Shown: one piece after another, positions 55,077 through 63,562 of the stretch
Layout of the letters: each line of letters begins with the position of its first letter
Numbering within the stretch: position 1 is the stretch's first letter
Source of the DNA: Bradyrhizobium sp. WBAH42
GTDB taxonomy: Bacteria; Pseudomonadota; Alphaproteobacteria; Rhizobiales; Xanthobacteraceae
Assembly (NCBI RefSeq): GCF_024585265.1
Contig: NZ_CP036533.1
Span: 6,643,001-6,707,000 of the forward strand
Direction: 5' to 3'
DNA: 64,000 nt
The notes under the pieces: model-generated
Told to the model about the DNA's origin: nothing
Database searches by the model: none
Seen by the model: the letters and a program-made list of their open reading frames with translations, nothing else
Program-made: the position numbers and the translations under genes

Positions 55077-56151
55077 GAAGCGTGCCGAGCGCTCCAATAC
55101 GATCGCGCTGGTGTCCCCCCTGATCGCGATTGGCCTTACGATCGTCACCATGGTCATCCTGTTCGCGATCCTCGGCAAGAATCCGCTGCTTGCCCTGCAC
55201 GCTTATTTCATTGCGCCCTTGACCGACGGCTATTCGCTCCAGGAGATCGCGGTGAAGGCAACGCCGCTGGTGATGATCGCGGTCGGCCTGTCGCTGTGCT
55301 ATCTCGCCAACGCCTGGAACATCGGCGCCGAAGGGCAATTCCTGATCGGCGCCGTCGCGGGAAGCTGGATCGCGGTGAAGACGCAAGGCACCGACGCCGG
55401 CGCCTGGGTGCTGCCGGCCATGCTCGTCCTCGCCGCCGCCGCCGGCGCGCTCTATGCGCTGATCCCTGCGATCTGCAGGGTGAAGTTCGGCGCCAGCGAG
55501 ATCCTGACCAGCCTGATGCTGGTCTATGTCGCCGACCTTTTCCTCGACTATCTCGTGCGCGGTCCCTGGCGCGATCCGCACGGCTTCAATTTCCCGACCA
55601 CGGCCGAGTTCGATCCGGTGGCGACGGTGCCGTTGCTGATCGAGGGCGGCCGGCTCCATGTCGGCTCGATCATCGCCCTGCTCGTCGTCGCCGCAGCCGC
55701 GATCCTGCTCGGGCGCACCATCAAAGGTTTCGAGATCCGCGTGGTCGGCGCCGCGCCGCGTGCAGCGCGGTTCGGCGGCTTCAACGCCAACCAGCTGATC
55801 ATCCTGACCTTCGCCGTCTCCGGGGCGCTGGCCGGGCTTGCCGGCATCATCGAGGTGGCGGGGCCGGTCGGGCATCTCCAGCCCGGCATCTCGCCCGGCT
55901 ACGGCTTTACCGCGATCATCGTCGCCTTCCTCGGCCGGTTGAACCCGCTTGGAATATTAATTGCAGGCCTCTTCCTCGCGTTGACCTTTATCGGCGGCGA
56001 GCAGGCGCAGATCGCGATGAAGATTCCGCTGGACGTCACCAAGGTCTTTCAGGGCATTCTGCTGTTCTACGTGCTCGCCTGCGACTCCCTCATTCTCTAC
56101 CGCTTCAAGCTGGTGTTCCCGAACCGACAGGTGGCCCGTGGTGCTGGTTGA
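55060..56151 (+). CDS. ABC transporter permease, NupP type (system B)
   Basis: A 363-residue permease. Family blocks: VKATPLVMIAVGLSLCYLAN, WNIGAEGQFLIGAVAGSWIA, ASEILTSLMLVYVADLFLDY and LQPGISPGYGFTAIIVAFLG. About nine hydrophobic segments are visible. It overlaps the ATPase gene by 17 bases and the next permease by 14 bases, so translation is probably coupled. Confidence 0.92.
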
Positions 56152-57055
56152 GGCCATCATCCTGGCGGTGCTCGCCGCGTCGACGCCGCTGTTGATTGCG
56201 GCGACGGGCGAGCTCGTGGTCGAGCGTTCCGGCGTGCTCAATCTCGGCGTCGAGGGCATGATGATCGTCGGCGCGGCCTGTGGCTTTGCCGGCGCGTGGC
56301 TGACCGGATCAACCTTTATCGGCGCGCTGTTCGGCATCGTCGCGGGCACGCTGATGGCGCTCGTGTTCGCGCTGATGGCGCTCGGACTCGCCGTCAACCA
56401 GGTCGCAACCGGCCTCGCGCTGACCATCCTCGGCGTCGGGCTCTCGGGCCTGATCGGCGCCGGCTTCGTCGGCGAGCGCATCACGCCCGCCGTGCACCTC
56501 CATATTCCCGTCCTGACCGATATCCCGCTGATCGGCCGCGTGCTGTTCGGCGAGGACGGCTTCGTCTATTTCTCGATCGCGCTGATCGTCGGCGTGTGGT
56601 GGTTCCTGTACCGCACCCGGGCGGGATTGATCTTGCGCGCCTGCGGCGACAACCACGTTTCCGCGCATGCGCTCGGCTATCCCGTACTGCGCATCCGCAC
56701 CTTCGCGGTGATGTTCGGCGGCGCCTGCGCGGGTCTTGCGGGCGCCTATCTGCCGCTCGCCTATACGCCGTTCTTCATTCCAGGTATGACCGCTGGGCGC
56801 GGCTGGATCGCATTGGCGCTGGTGGTGTTTTCGTCCTGGCGGCCGGGCCGGCTCGTCATCGGCGCCTATCTGTTCGGCGCGGTGACGATCCTGCAGCTGC
56901 ACGCGCAAGGTTGGGGCGTCGGCATTCCCTCGCAATTCATGTCGGCGCTGCCTTACCTTGCGACCGTCATCGTGCTGGTCCTGCTCTCCCGCGCGCGCAC
57001 GGGCGGCTCGACCGCACCGGCCGCGCTCGGCACGGTGTTCGTGCCCGACCGCTAG
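56138..57055 (+). CDS. ABC transporter permease, NupQ type (system B)
   Basis: A 305-residue permease with VVERSGVLNLGVEGMMIVGA (about 28), NQVATGLALTILGVGLSGLI and the ending GMTAGRGWIALALVVFSSWR, all typical of the second BMP-class permease. It starts with GTG at 56138 (a second GTG follows at once). About eight membrane segments. It lies 73 bases before the BMP gene. Confidence 0.92.
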   Translation: MVLVEAIILAVLAASTPLLIAATGELVVERSGVLNLGVEGMMIVGAACGFAGAWLTGSTFIGALFGIVAGTLMALVFALMALGLAVNQVATGLALTILGVGLSGLIGAGFVGERITPAVHLHIPVLTDIPLIGRVLFGEDGFVYFSIALIVGVWWFLYRTRAGLILRACGDNHVSAHALGYPVLRIRTFAVMFGGACAGLAGAYLPLAYTPFFIPGMTAGRGWIALALVVFSSWRPGRLVIGAYLFGAVTILQLHAQGWGVGIPSQFMSALPYLATVIVLVLLSRARTGGSTAPAALGTVFVPDR

Positions 57056-57128
57056 ATTTCGTTTCCGCAGTGTGCGCGAAGGGGCGCGCATGCGGCGGAT
57101 TGTGGCTTCCCCCGATGTTTGGAGATTG

Positions 57129-58208
57129 ATGATGAGGAAATCACTTCTTGCACTGGCTGCCGGGCTCTTGCTCGCCGGGAGTGTCAGTGCGGCCTCCGCC
57201 GCCGACAAGCTGAAAGTCGGCTTCATTTATCTCGGTCCGATCGGAGACCTCGGCTGGACCTATCAGCACGACCTCGGTCGCCAGGCGCTGGTGAAGGAAC
57301 TGGGCGACAAGATCGAGACCACCTATCTCGAGAACGTGCCCGAAGGCCCGGACTCCGAGCGAGCGATCGAGCAGCTCGTCCGCGCCGGCAACAAGCTGAT
57401 CTTCACCACCTCGTTCGGCTACATGGATCCGACGCTTAAGGTCGCCAAGAAATATCCGAACGTGCATTTCGAGCACGCCACCGGCTACAAGCGCAACCCG
57501 AACATGTCGACCTATTCGGCGAAATGGTATCAGGGCCGCTACATTCAAGGCTTAATCGCGGCCAAGATGTCGAAGTCGGGCGTGCTCGGCTATATCGGCT
57601 CGTTCCCGATTCCGGAGGTCGTCTCCGGCATCAACGCGACGATCCTGGCGGCGCAGACCATCAATCCGAACATCAAGGTCAAGATCATCTGGGCCAACAC
57701 CTGGTTCGACCCGGGCAAGGAGGCCGACGCCGCCAAGGCGCTGATCGACCAGGGCGCCGACGTGATCATGCAGCACACGGATTCGCCCGCGGCCATGCAG
57801 ATCGCCAGCGAGCGCGGCAAGCTGGCCTTCGGGCAGGATTCCGAGATGATCAAGTTCGGGCCCAAGACCCAGCTGACCTCGATCCTCGACACCTGGGGCC
57901 CCTATTACATCGAGCGCGTCAAGGCCGAGCTCGCCGGCACCTGGAAGTCCGAGGACACCTGGGGCGGCCTCGACAGCCACATGTTCGCGATGGCGCCCTA
58001 CACCAACATGCCTGACGATGTGAAAAAAATGGCTGAGGATGCCCAGGCCGCGATCACCGCTGGCAAGCTGCATCCGTTCAAATGCCCGATCGTTGGGCAG
58101 GACGGCAAGCCGGTCGAGTGCAAGGGCGGCGATCACCTGGATGACGGCCAGATCCTCGGCATGAATTTCTACGTGAAGGGCATCGACGACAAGCTGCCGG
58201 GCAAGTAG
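57129..58208 (+). CDS. BMP-family ABC transporter substrate-binding protein (system B)
   Basis: A 359-residue periplasmic binding protein with a classical Sec signal (about 1-25, ending SAASAAD). The BMP fold starts at LKVGFIYLGPIGDLGWTYQH and includes TTSFGYMDPTLKVAKKYPNV, SKSGVLGYIGSFPIPEVVSG and QGADVIMQHTDSPAAMQIAS. The Sec rather than Tat signal and the different ligand loop set it apart from the system A protein. ATG at 57129 has GGAG upstream; a second ATG follows at 57132. A strong terminator follows. Confidence 0.93.
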   Translation: MMRKSLLALAAGLLLAGSVSAASAADKLKVGFIYLGPIGDLGWTYQHDLGRQALVKELGDKIETTYLENVPEGPDSERAIEQLVRAGNKLIFTTSFGYMDPTLKVAKKYPNVHFEHATGYKRNPNMSTYSAKWYQGRYIQGLIAAKMSKSGVLGYIGSFPIPEVVSGINATILAAQTINPNIKVKIIWANTWFDPGKEADAAKALIDQGADVIMQHTDSPAAMQIASERGKLAFGQDSEMIKFGPKTQLTSILDTWGPYYIERVKAELAGTWKSEDTWGGLDSHMFAMAPYTNMPDDVKKMAEDAQAAITAGKLHPFKCPIVGQDGKPVECKGGDHLDDGQILGMNFYVKGIDDKLPGK

Positions 58209-58257
58209 CACGCTTCTTGCATTGGCTAAATCACCTGCTCCTCCCGGAGGAGGTTCG

Positions 58258-58309
58258 GAGGGGGTGGCCAGAAGCACCCGGCACTTGTGGCTGCCCCCTC
58301 TTTTTATTT
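58258..58309 (+). terminator. rho-independent terminator of the system B operon
   Basis: A 12-bp stem (GAGGGGGTGGCC with GGCTGCCCCCTC, two G-U pairs) with a 19-base loop is followed directly by TTTTTATTT. It lies 50 bases after the BMP stop and just before the convergent deaminase gene. Confidence 0.88.
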
Positions 58310-58317
58310 CGCCCCGA

Positions 58318-59667
58318 CTATCCCGCCTGCATAGCCTGCGCCGCGGAACTGTGGCGACGGATGAGATCGGCGACATCGAGGCCCGGGATCGCACCGTCGA
58401 TCACCGCCCATTTTCCAGCCACCATCACCCGGTCGGCGCGATGCGCCCCGCACAGCACGAGCGCGGCCAGTGGATCGCCGTGGCCGGAGAAGCGCAGCTC
58501 GTCGAGCCTGAACAGCGCAAGATCGGCGGCCTTGCCGACGGCGATCTCGCCAAGTTCCGGCCGGCCGACACACGCCGCCGAGCCCTTGGTGGCCCAGCGC
58601 AGCGCATCCTTGTGGCTGACCTTCGTGACGCCATAGCGCGCCCGTTGCAGCAGGAACGCGGCCCGGACCTCCTGCATCAGGTTCGATCCGTCGTTCGAGG
58701 CCGAGCCGTCGACACCAATGCCGATCCCGACGCCGGCTTCTTCCATGTCGCACACCGGGCAACAGCCGGACGCGAGCAGCTGGTTGCTGCACGCACAATG
58801 GCTGACGGTCGTGCCGGCCTTGCCGAGCCGTCTCATCTCGTCCGGATTGAAGAAGATCCCATGGGCGAGCCAGGTGCGCGCATTGAGCCAGCCGCATTGC
58901 TCGAGATAGTCGAGCGGACGGCAGCCATACATCTGCTGGCAGAATCTGTTCTCGTCTTCGGTCTCGGCGAGATGGGTGTGCAGGCGCACGTCGAGCTTGT
59001 CGGCGAGATCGGCCGTGGCGCGCATCAGCGACGTCGTCACCGAGAACGGCGAGCATGGCGCGAGCGCAATCTGCACCATCGCATCCGCGCCGCGCTGGTG
59101 ATGCTTGGCGACCACGCGGGCGCTGTCGGCGAGAATGGTGTCCTCGTCCTGCACGACGCTGTCCGGCGGCAGGCCGCCGTCGCGCTGCGACAGGTTCATC
59201 GAGCCGCGCGTCAGCAGCACGCGCACGCCGAGGCGCTTCGCCACCGCCACCTCGATATCGACGGATTCCTCGAGCCCCGCCGGGAAGACGTAGTGGTGGT
59301 CCGTCGTGGTGGTGCAGCCGGAGAGCAAAAGCTCGGACATCGCCACGGTGACGCCGAGCTCGAGCGCTTCGGGCGTCAGCCTCGCCCACACCGGATAGAG
59401 CGCCTGGAGCCAGGGGAACAGCTCGCGGTCCATCGCGGCCGGCAGCGCCCGCGTCAGCGTCTGGTAGAAATGATGATGCGTGTTGATCAAGCCCGGCAGC
59501 ACGACGTGCTCGGCCGCGTCGAACACTGCGACATCCGCACTTGCCGGCACACCGCCCGCCGGCACGAGCTCCACGATCCGGCCGTCCTTGACGACAATGC
59601 CGCGCTCGGCCCCGTCGGCGAGGATGGCCAGCGGATCCCTGATCCAGGTCGAACTTGCCTCAATCAT
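58318..59667 (-). CDS. 8-oxoguanine deaminase
   Basis: A 449-residue amidohydrolase converting 8-oxoguanine to urate and ammonia. Metal ligands: LINTHHHFYQTLTRALP (about 64), LHTHLAETEDENRF (about 225), HGIFFNPDEM and the Asp in GVDGSASNDGSNLM (about 315). The active-site region SHCACSNQLLASGCCPVCDM is characteristic of the 8-oxoguanine deaminase group as opposed to chlorohydrolases. The ATG at 59667 follows AGGAG and CAGGATC; the frame opens at 59787 over the xdh promoter. It is divergent from xanthine dehydrogenase. It would bring oxidised guanine straight into the urate branch. Confidence 0.9.
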   Translation of the reverse strand: MIEASSTWIRDPLAILADGAERGIVVKDGRIVELVPAGGVPASADVAVFDAAEHVVLPGLINTHHHFYQTLTRALPAAMDRELFPWLQALYPVWARLTPEALELGVTVAMSELLLSGCTTTTDHHYVFPAGLEESVDIEVAVAKRLGVRVLLTRGSMNLSQRDGGLPPDSVVQDEDTILADSARVVAKHHQRGADAMVQIALAPCSPFSVTTSLMRATADLADKLDVRLHTHLAETEDENRFCQQMYGCRPLDYLEQCGWLNARTWLAHGIFFNPDEMRRLGKAGTTVSHCACSNQLLASGCCPVCDMEEAGVGIGIGVDGSASNDGSNLMQEVRAAFLLQRARYGVTKVSHKDALRWATKGSAACVGRPELGEIAVGKAADLALFRLDELRFSGHGDPLAALVLCGAHRADRVMVAGKWAVIDGAIPGLDVADLIRRHSSAAQAMQAG

Positions 59668-59752
59668 GATCCTGGTTCTCCTCACACAAGCTGACAGCGG
59701 ACCCGCAAGGCGGAGGACGACTTGCGTCCTTGCTGCGACTTGCTGTTGCCAC

Positions 59753-59769
59753 TTGGCTCCCGTCTTGCA
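59753..59769 (+). promoter_or_regulatory. sigma-54 (RpoN) promoter of the xanthine dehydrogenase operon
   Basis: TTGGCTCCCGTCTTGCA has GG at 59755-59756 and GC at 59767-59768, 10 bases apart, with the expected TTGCA at -12. The -24 part is TTGGCT rather than TGGCAC. The expected start is near 59780, 35 bases before the gene. Confidence 0.68.
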
Positions 59770-59814
59770 ACACTTCTCTCGGACCACTCACCCTTGGGAC
59801 GCGTTGGCGCAGCC

Positions 59815-60642
59815 ATGGACTTGAATACCATCACAGCCGTCGCCCATCCGCAAACGCGCGCGCAGCTGCCCGTTTGGACGGCAGGTGATGCTTGGCTCGC
59901 GGGCGGCACCTGGCTGTTCTCGGAGCCGCAAACGCATCTGACACGACTGATCGATCTCACCGATCTGAAATGGCCAGCGCTGACGATCACCGAGAGCCAC
60001 CTCTCGATCGCCGCCACCTGCACCATCGCAGAGCTCGATGGCCTCGCCTGCCCGTCCGATTGGCTCGCGGCGCCGCTGATCAACCAATGCTGCCGGGCCT
60101 TCCTTGCCTCGTTCAAGATCTGGAAGACCGCGACCGTCGGCGGCAATCTCTGCATGTCGCTGCCGGCGGGACCGATGATCTCGCTCGCATCGGCACTCGA
60201 CGGCGTCTGCACCATCTGGAAAGCCGGCGGCGGTGAACAGAGGCTTCCCGTCGCCGAATTCGTCACCGGCAACCAATGCAATCGCCTGACGCCAGGCGAC
60301 CTTCTCCGGCAGATCGACGTCCCGATCGCCGCCTTGAGGCGCCGCACCGCTTTCCGCCAGATCTCGCTCGCGCCGGTCGGCCGCTCGGCGGCGCTCTTGA
60401 TCGGCAGCCTCGAAGCCGACGACACGCTGACACTCACAATCACCGCGTCGACGGTGCGCCCGATCCAGTTTCGCTTCCGCAAAGCCCCGGACTCGAGCGC
60501 GCTGCGCGCAGCGCTCATGCAAGAGATTACAGACGATCTGTACCACACGGACATCCATGGCACGCCACTTTGGCGCAAGCACGTGACGCTGCGTCTTGCC
60601 GAGGAAATTCGCGGCGAGCTGCTGGGAGCGACACCCGCATGA
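59815..60642 (+). CDS. xanthine dehydrogenase FAD-binding subunit
   Basis: A 275-residue FAD-subunit of the molybdenum hydroxylase type. The FAD segments are WTAGDAWLAGGTWLFSEPQ (about 20-38) and KTATVGGNLCMSLPAGPMIS (about 105-124); the C-terminal third is the CO-dehydrogenase-flavoprotein C domain. It is shorter than most such subunits. The ATG at 59815 gives the natural N-terminus; the frame opens earlier at 59722. Its stop overlaps the next ATG (ATGA), so the two subunits are coupled. Together with the next gene it forms a two-gene xanthine dehydrogenase converting hypoxanthine and xanthine to urate. Confidence 0.9.
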   Translation: MDLNTITAVAHPQTRAQLPVWTAGDAWLAGGTWLFSEPQTHLTRLIDLTDLKWPALTITESHLSIAATCTIAELDGLACPSDWLAAPLINQCCRAFLASFKIWKTATVGGNLCMSLPAGPMISLASALDGVCTIWKAGGGEQRLPVAEFVTGNQCNRLTPGDLLRQIDVPIAALRRRTAFRQISLAPVGRSAALLIGSLEADDTLTLTITASTVRPIQFRFRKAPDSSALRAALMQEITDDLYHTDIHGTPLWRKHVTLRLAEEIRGELLGATPA

Positions 60643-63380
60643 GCCTTGAGGTCAACGGCAAGGCATTTTCTCAGGAGCCGCGCGCCGGCCAGTGCCTGCG
60701 CACGTTCCTGCGGGAGCTTGGTCATTTCGGCGTGAAGAAGGGCTGCGATGCCGGCGACTGCGGCGCCTGCACCGTGCTGCTCGACGGCGAGCCCGTGCAC
60801 AGCTGCCTGATCCCGGCGTTCCGGGCCGAGGGCCGCACCGTGACTACGATCGAAGGCCTTGGCGGCGATCATGGCACGCATCCGATGCAGCAGGCCTTCC
60901 TCGATGCGCAGGGCTTCCAATGCGGCTTCTGCACCGCCGGCATGATCCTGACCTGCGCCTCGCTGAACCAGGCGCAGCGCACCGACCTCGGCGCTGCGCT
61001 GAAGGGCAACATCTGCCGCTGCACCGGCTATCGCTCGATCGAGGACGCGATCATCGGCAAGACCAATGTCGAGGCGAGCGTCGAGGCCGGCGCCGCCTTC
61101 GGCCGCAGCCTGCCGGCCCCCGCAGGCCCCGACGTGGTCCGCGGCACGGCACGCTACACGTTCGACACCGCAATCGACGGCCTGCTCCACATCAAGCTGC
61201 TGCGATCGTCGCACGCCCACGCCAGGATCGTCGCGATCGACAAGTCGGACGCTCTGGGCATCCCCGGCGTGCACGCCGTGCTGACGCATGAGGATGCGCC
61301 GTCCGTCCTGATGTCGACGGCGCGGCACGAGAAGGACTGGATGGACCCGGAGGATACCCGCGTCCTCGACGACGTCGTCCGTTTCATCGGCCAGAAGGTT
61401 GCCGCCGTCGTCGCGGAGACCGAAGCCGCCGCCGAGGCGGCGTGCCGCAGGCTGAAAGTCAGTTACGACATCCTGCCGGCGCTGATCGATCCCGAGCAGG
61501 CGATGGCACCGGGCGCGCCGGTCATTCATCCCGGCCGCACCAGCGCGAACCGCGTTGCCGATGCCGAGCGCAACCTGGTCGCGGAGACTCATGGCGAGTT
61601 CGGCGACGTCGCATCGGCGCTTGCGACATCTGCCGCTACCTATGAGGCCACTTTCCACAGTCACCGTGTGCAGCACGCTGCGCTCGAGACCCATGGCGGC
61701 CTCGCCTGGCTCGATGATTCCGGCGTGCTCAATGTCCGCACCTCGACGCAGGTGCCGTTCCTGACCCGGCGTGCGCTGTCGGACATCTTCCAGCTCCCCA
61801 TGGACAAGGTCCGCGTGTTCTGCGAACGCGTCGGCGGCGGGTTCGGCGGCAAGCAGGAGATGTTCGTCGAGGACATCCTGGCGCTCGCCGCGCTGAGGAC
61901 GGGGCGGCCGGTCAAGCTGGAGCTGACACGCGAGGAGCAGTTCATCGCGACCTCGACGCGGCATCCGATGCGGATCCACGTCAAAGCCGGCGCCGATAGC
62001 GACGGCAAGCTCACCGCGCTCCAGCTCGACGTGCTCTCCAACACCGGCGCCTACGGCAATCATGCCGGTCCGGTGATGTTCCACGCGCTGGCCGAGTCCA
62101 TCGCCGTCTACAATTGCCCGAACAAGCGGGTCGACGGCGTCGCCGTCTACACCAACACCGTGCCGGCAGGGGCGTTTCGGGGCTATGGCCTGCCGCAGGC
62201 GTTGATCGCGGTGGAAGCGGCGATCGACGAACTGGCGAGGCAACTTGGCATCAACCCTTACGAGATGCGGCGGCGCAATATCGTGAGGCCCGGCGATCCC
62301 ATGCTGTCGCCGCCGCCGTCCGAATATCACGACGTGCTCTACGGCTCCTATGGGCTCGACCAGTGCCTCGACCTCGTCGAGCGCGCGATGCAGGCCGATG
62401 GCCCGCAGCCGGAGCTGTCGCCGGATTGGCTGATCGGCGATGGCATCGCGCTGACCATGATCGACACCGTGCCGCCGGCCGGCCACTTCGCCGATGCTGC
62501 GATCGCGCTCAACGACGACGGCGGCCTCGACCTCACCGTCGGCACGGCCGAGTTCGGCAACGGCACCAGCACCGTGCATCGCCAGATCGCGGCGACCACG
62601 CTGGCGACCACGGTCGAGAGGATCCATCTGCGCCAGTCCGACACCGCCCATGGCGGCCACGACACCGGCGCGTATGGCAGCGCCGGCACCTTCGTTGCGG
62701 GCAAGGCGACGCATGCGGCAGCCGTGCAGCTTGCGAGCGAGTTGAAGGCGGCAGCCGCCGGCGCCTGGCTGTGCGATGTGGAGACTTGCGCGCTCGATGC
62801 GGACGCTGTCGTCAGCGGCGTCCGCCGCATGCCTTTTGCGGAGCTGGCGAAGCTCGCCCGCGAGCGCGGACGGCCGTTCGCAGGCAGCGGCACGTCCGGC
62901 GGCACGCCGCGATCGGTCGGGTTCAACGTGCAGGGCTTTCGCGTCGCGGTGAACAAGGGCACCGGCGAGCTCCGGATTCTCAGGAGCGTGCACGCCGCCG
63001 ACGCGGGCGTGGTCGCCAATCCCATGCAGTGCCGCGGTCAGGTCGAAGGCGGCGTGGCGCAGGCGCTCGGTGCTGCGCTCTACGAGGAGATGGTGATCGA
63101 CGCGAGCGGCCGCGTCATCAATCCGAAATTCCGCGACTACCACCTGCCCTCATTCGCCGACGTGCCCCGCACGGAAGTGTTCTTCGCCGACACGTCCGAC
63201 ACGATCGGACCGCTCGGCGCGAAATCGATGAGCGAGAGCCCGTACAATCCGGTCGCCGCCGCGCTCGGCAACGCGATTGCGGATGCCACCGGCATTCGCT
63301 TTACTGCACCACCCTTCAAGCCGGACCGGCTGTTTCCGGGGCTGCTCGACAAGTTTGGGGGCTTCGACCGGACTCGATAG
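60639..63380 (+). CDS. xanthine dehydrogenase, fused [2Fe-2S] and molybdopterin-binding subunit
   Basis: A 913-residue fusion. The N-terminal ferredoxin-like domain has Cys36, 41, 44 and 56 (GCDAGDCGACTVL, then HSC), and the second [2Fe-2S] site Cys95, 98, 126 and 128 (QCGFCTAGM, NICRCTGY). From about 165 the molybdopterin domain follows (RGTARYTFD, VGGGFGGKQEMFVEDILAL, GAFRGYGLPQALIAVEAAID, FNVQGFRVAVN). The catalytic Glu probably lies in LGAKSMSESPYNPVAAAL (about 865). The fused small-large arrangement with a separate FAD subunit differs from the common E. coli and XdhAB layouts. The XdhC-type maturation factor is not in the window. Confidence 0.92.
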   Translation: MSLEVNGKAFSQEPRAGQCLRTFLRELGHFGVKKGCDAGDCGACTVLLDGEPVHSCLIPAFRAEGRTVTTIEGLGGDHGTHPMQQAFLDAQGFQCGFCTAGMILTCASLNQAQRTDLGAALKGNICRCTGYRSIEDAIIGKTNVEASVEAGAAFGRSLPAPAGPDVVRGTARYTFDTAIDGLLHIKLLRSSHAHARIVAIDKSDALGIPGVHAVLTHEDAPSVLMSTARHEKDWMDPEDTRVLDDVVRFIGQKVAAVVAETEAAAEAACRRLKVSYDILPALIDPEQAMAPGAPVIHPGRTSANRVADAERNLVAETHGEFGDVASALATSAATYEATFHSHRVQHAALETHGGLAWLDDSGVLNVRTSTQVPFLTRRALSDIFQLPMDKVRVFCERVGGGFGGKQEMFVEDILALAALRTGRPVKLELTREEQFIATSTRHPMRIHVKAGADSDGKLTALQLDVLSNTGAYGNHAGPVMFHALAESIAVYNCPNKRVDGVAVYTNTVPAGAFRGYGLPQALIAVEAAIDELARQLGINPYEMRRRNIVRPGDPMLSPPPSEYHDVLYGSYGLDQCLDLVERAMQADGPQPELSPDWLIGDGIALTMIDTVPPAGHFADAAIALNDDGGLDLTVGTAEFGNGTSTVHRQIAATTLATTVERIHLRQSDTAHGGHDTGAYGSAGTFVAGKATHAAAVQLASELKAAAAGAWLCDVETCALDADAVVSGVRRMPFAELAKLARERGRPFAGSGTSGGTPRSVGFNVQGFRVAVNKGTGELRILRSVHAADAGVVANPMQCRGQVEGGVAQALGAALYEEMVIDASGRVINPKFRDYHLPSFADVPRTEVFFADTSDTIGPLGAKSMSESPYNPVAAALGNAIADATGIRFTAPPFKPDRLFPGLLDKFGGFDRTR

Positions 63381-63404
63381 CAGCGACCATGGTGGCGCCA
63401 TGCT

Positions 63405-63544
63405 CCCTCGCCCCGCTTGCGGGGAGAGGGTTGGGGTGAGGGGGAGTCTCGGCGAGGACGGTGACAGTTGGACTCGCGGAGAGTCCCCCTCACCCGGATT
63501 GCATCTTCGATGCAATCCGACCTCTCCCCGCAAGCGGGGCGAGG
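63405..63544. repeat. nested inverted-repeat (REP/BIME-like) element
   Basis: A 24-bp arm at 63406-63429 is the exact reverse complement of 63521-63544 (each carries CCCCGCTTGCGGGG or its complement). Inside, GGGTGAGGGGGAGTC at 63435-63449 pairs with GAGTCCCCCTCACCC at 63481-63495 with one mismatch, and a small hairpin around GGATTGCATCTTCGATGCAA occupies 63496-63519. The element fills the gap between the xanthine dehydrogenase stop and the convergent next gene, and would also act as a bidirectional terminator. Elements with this look are common in Bradyrhizobium intergenic regions. Confidence 0.82.
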
Positions 63545-63562
63545 TGAAGAGAGCGCTCGCAT

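Noticed and set aside
59682..63143. 1153-residue open frame on the minus strand across xanthine dehydrogenase
   Set aside because: It lies antisense to the clearly assigned xanthine dehydrogenase genes, has no domain-like composition or ribosome-binding site, and is a common artefact of high-GC third-codon bias.
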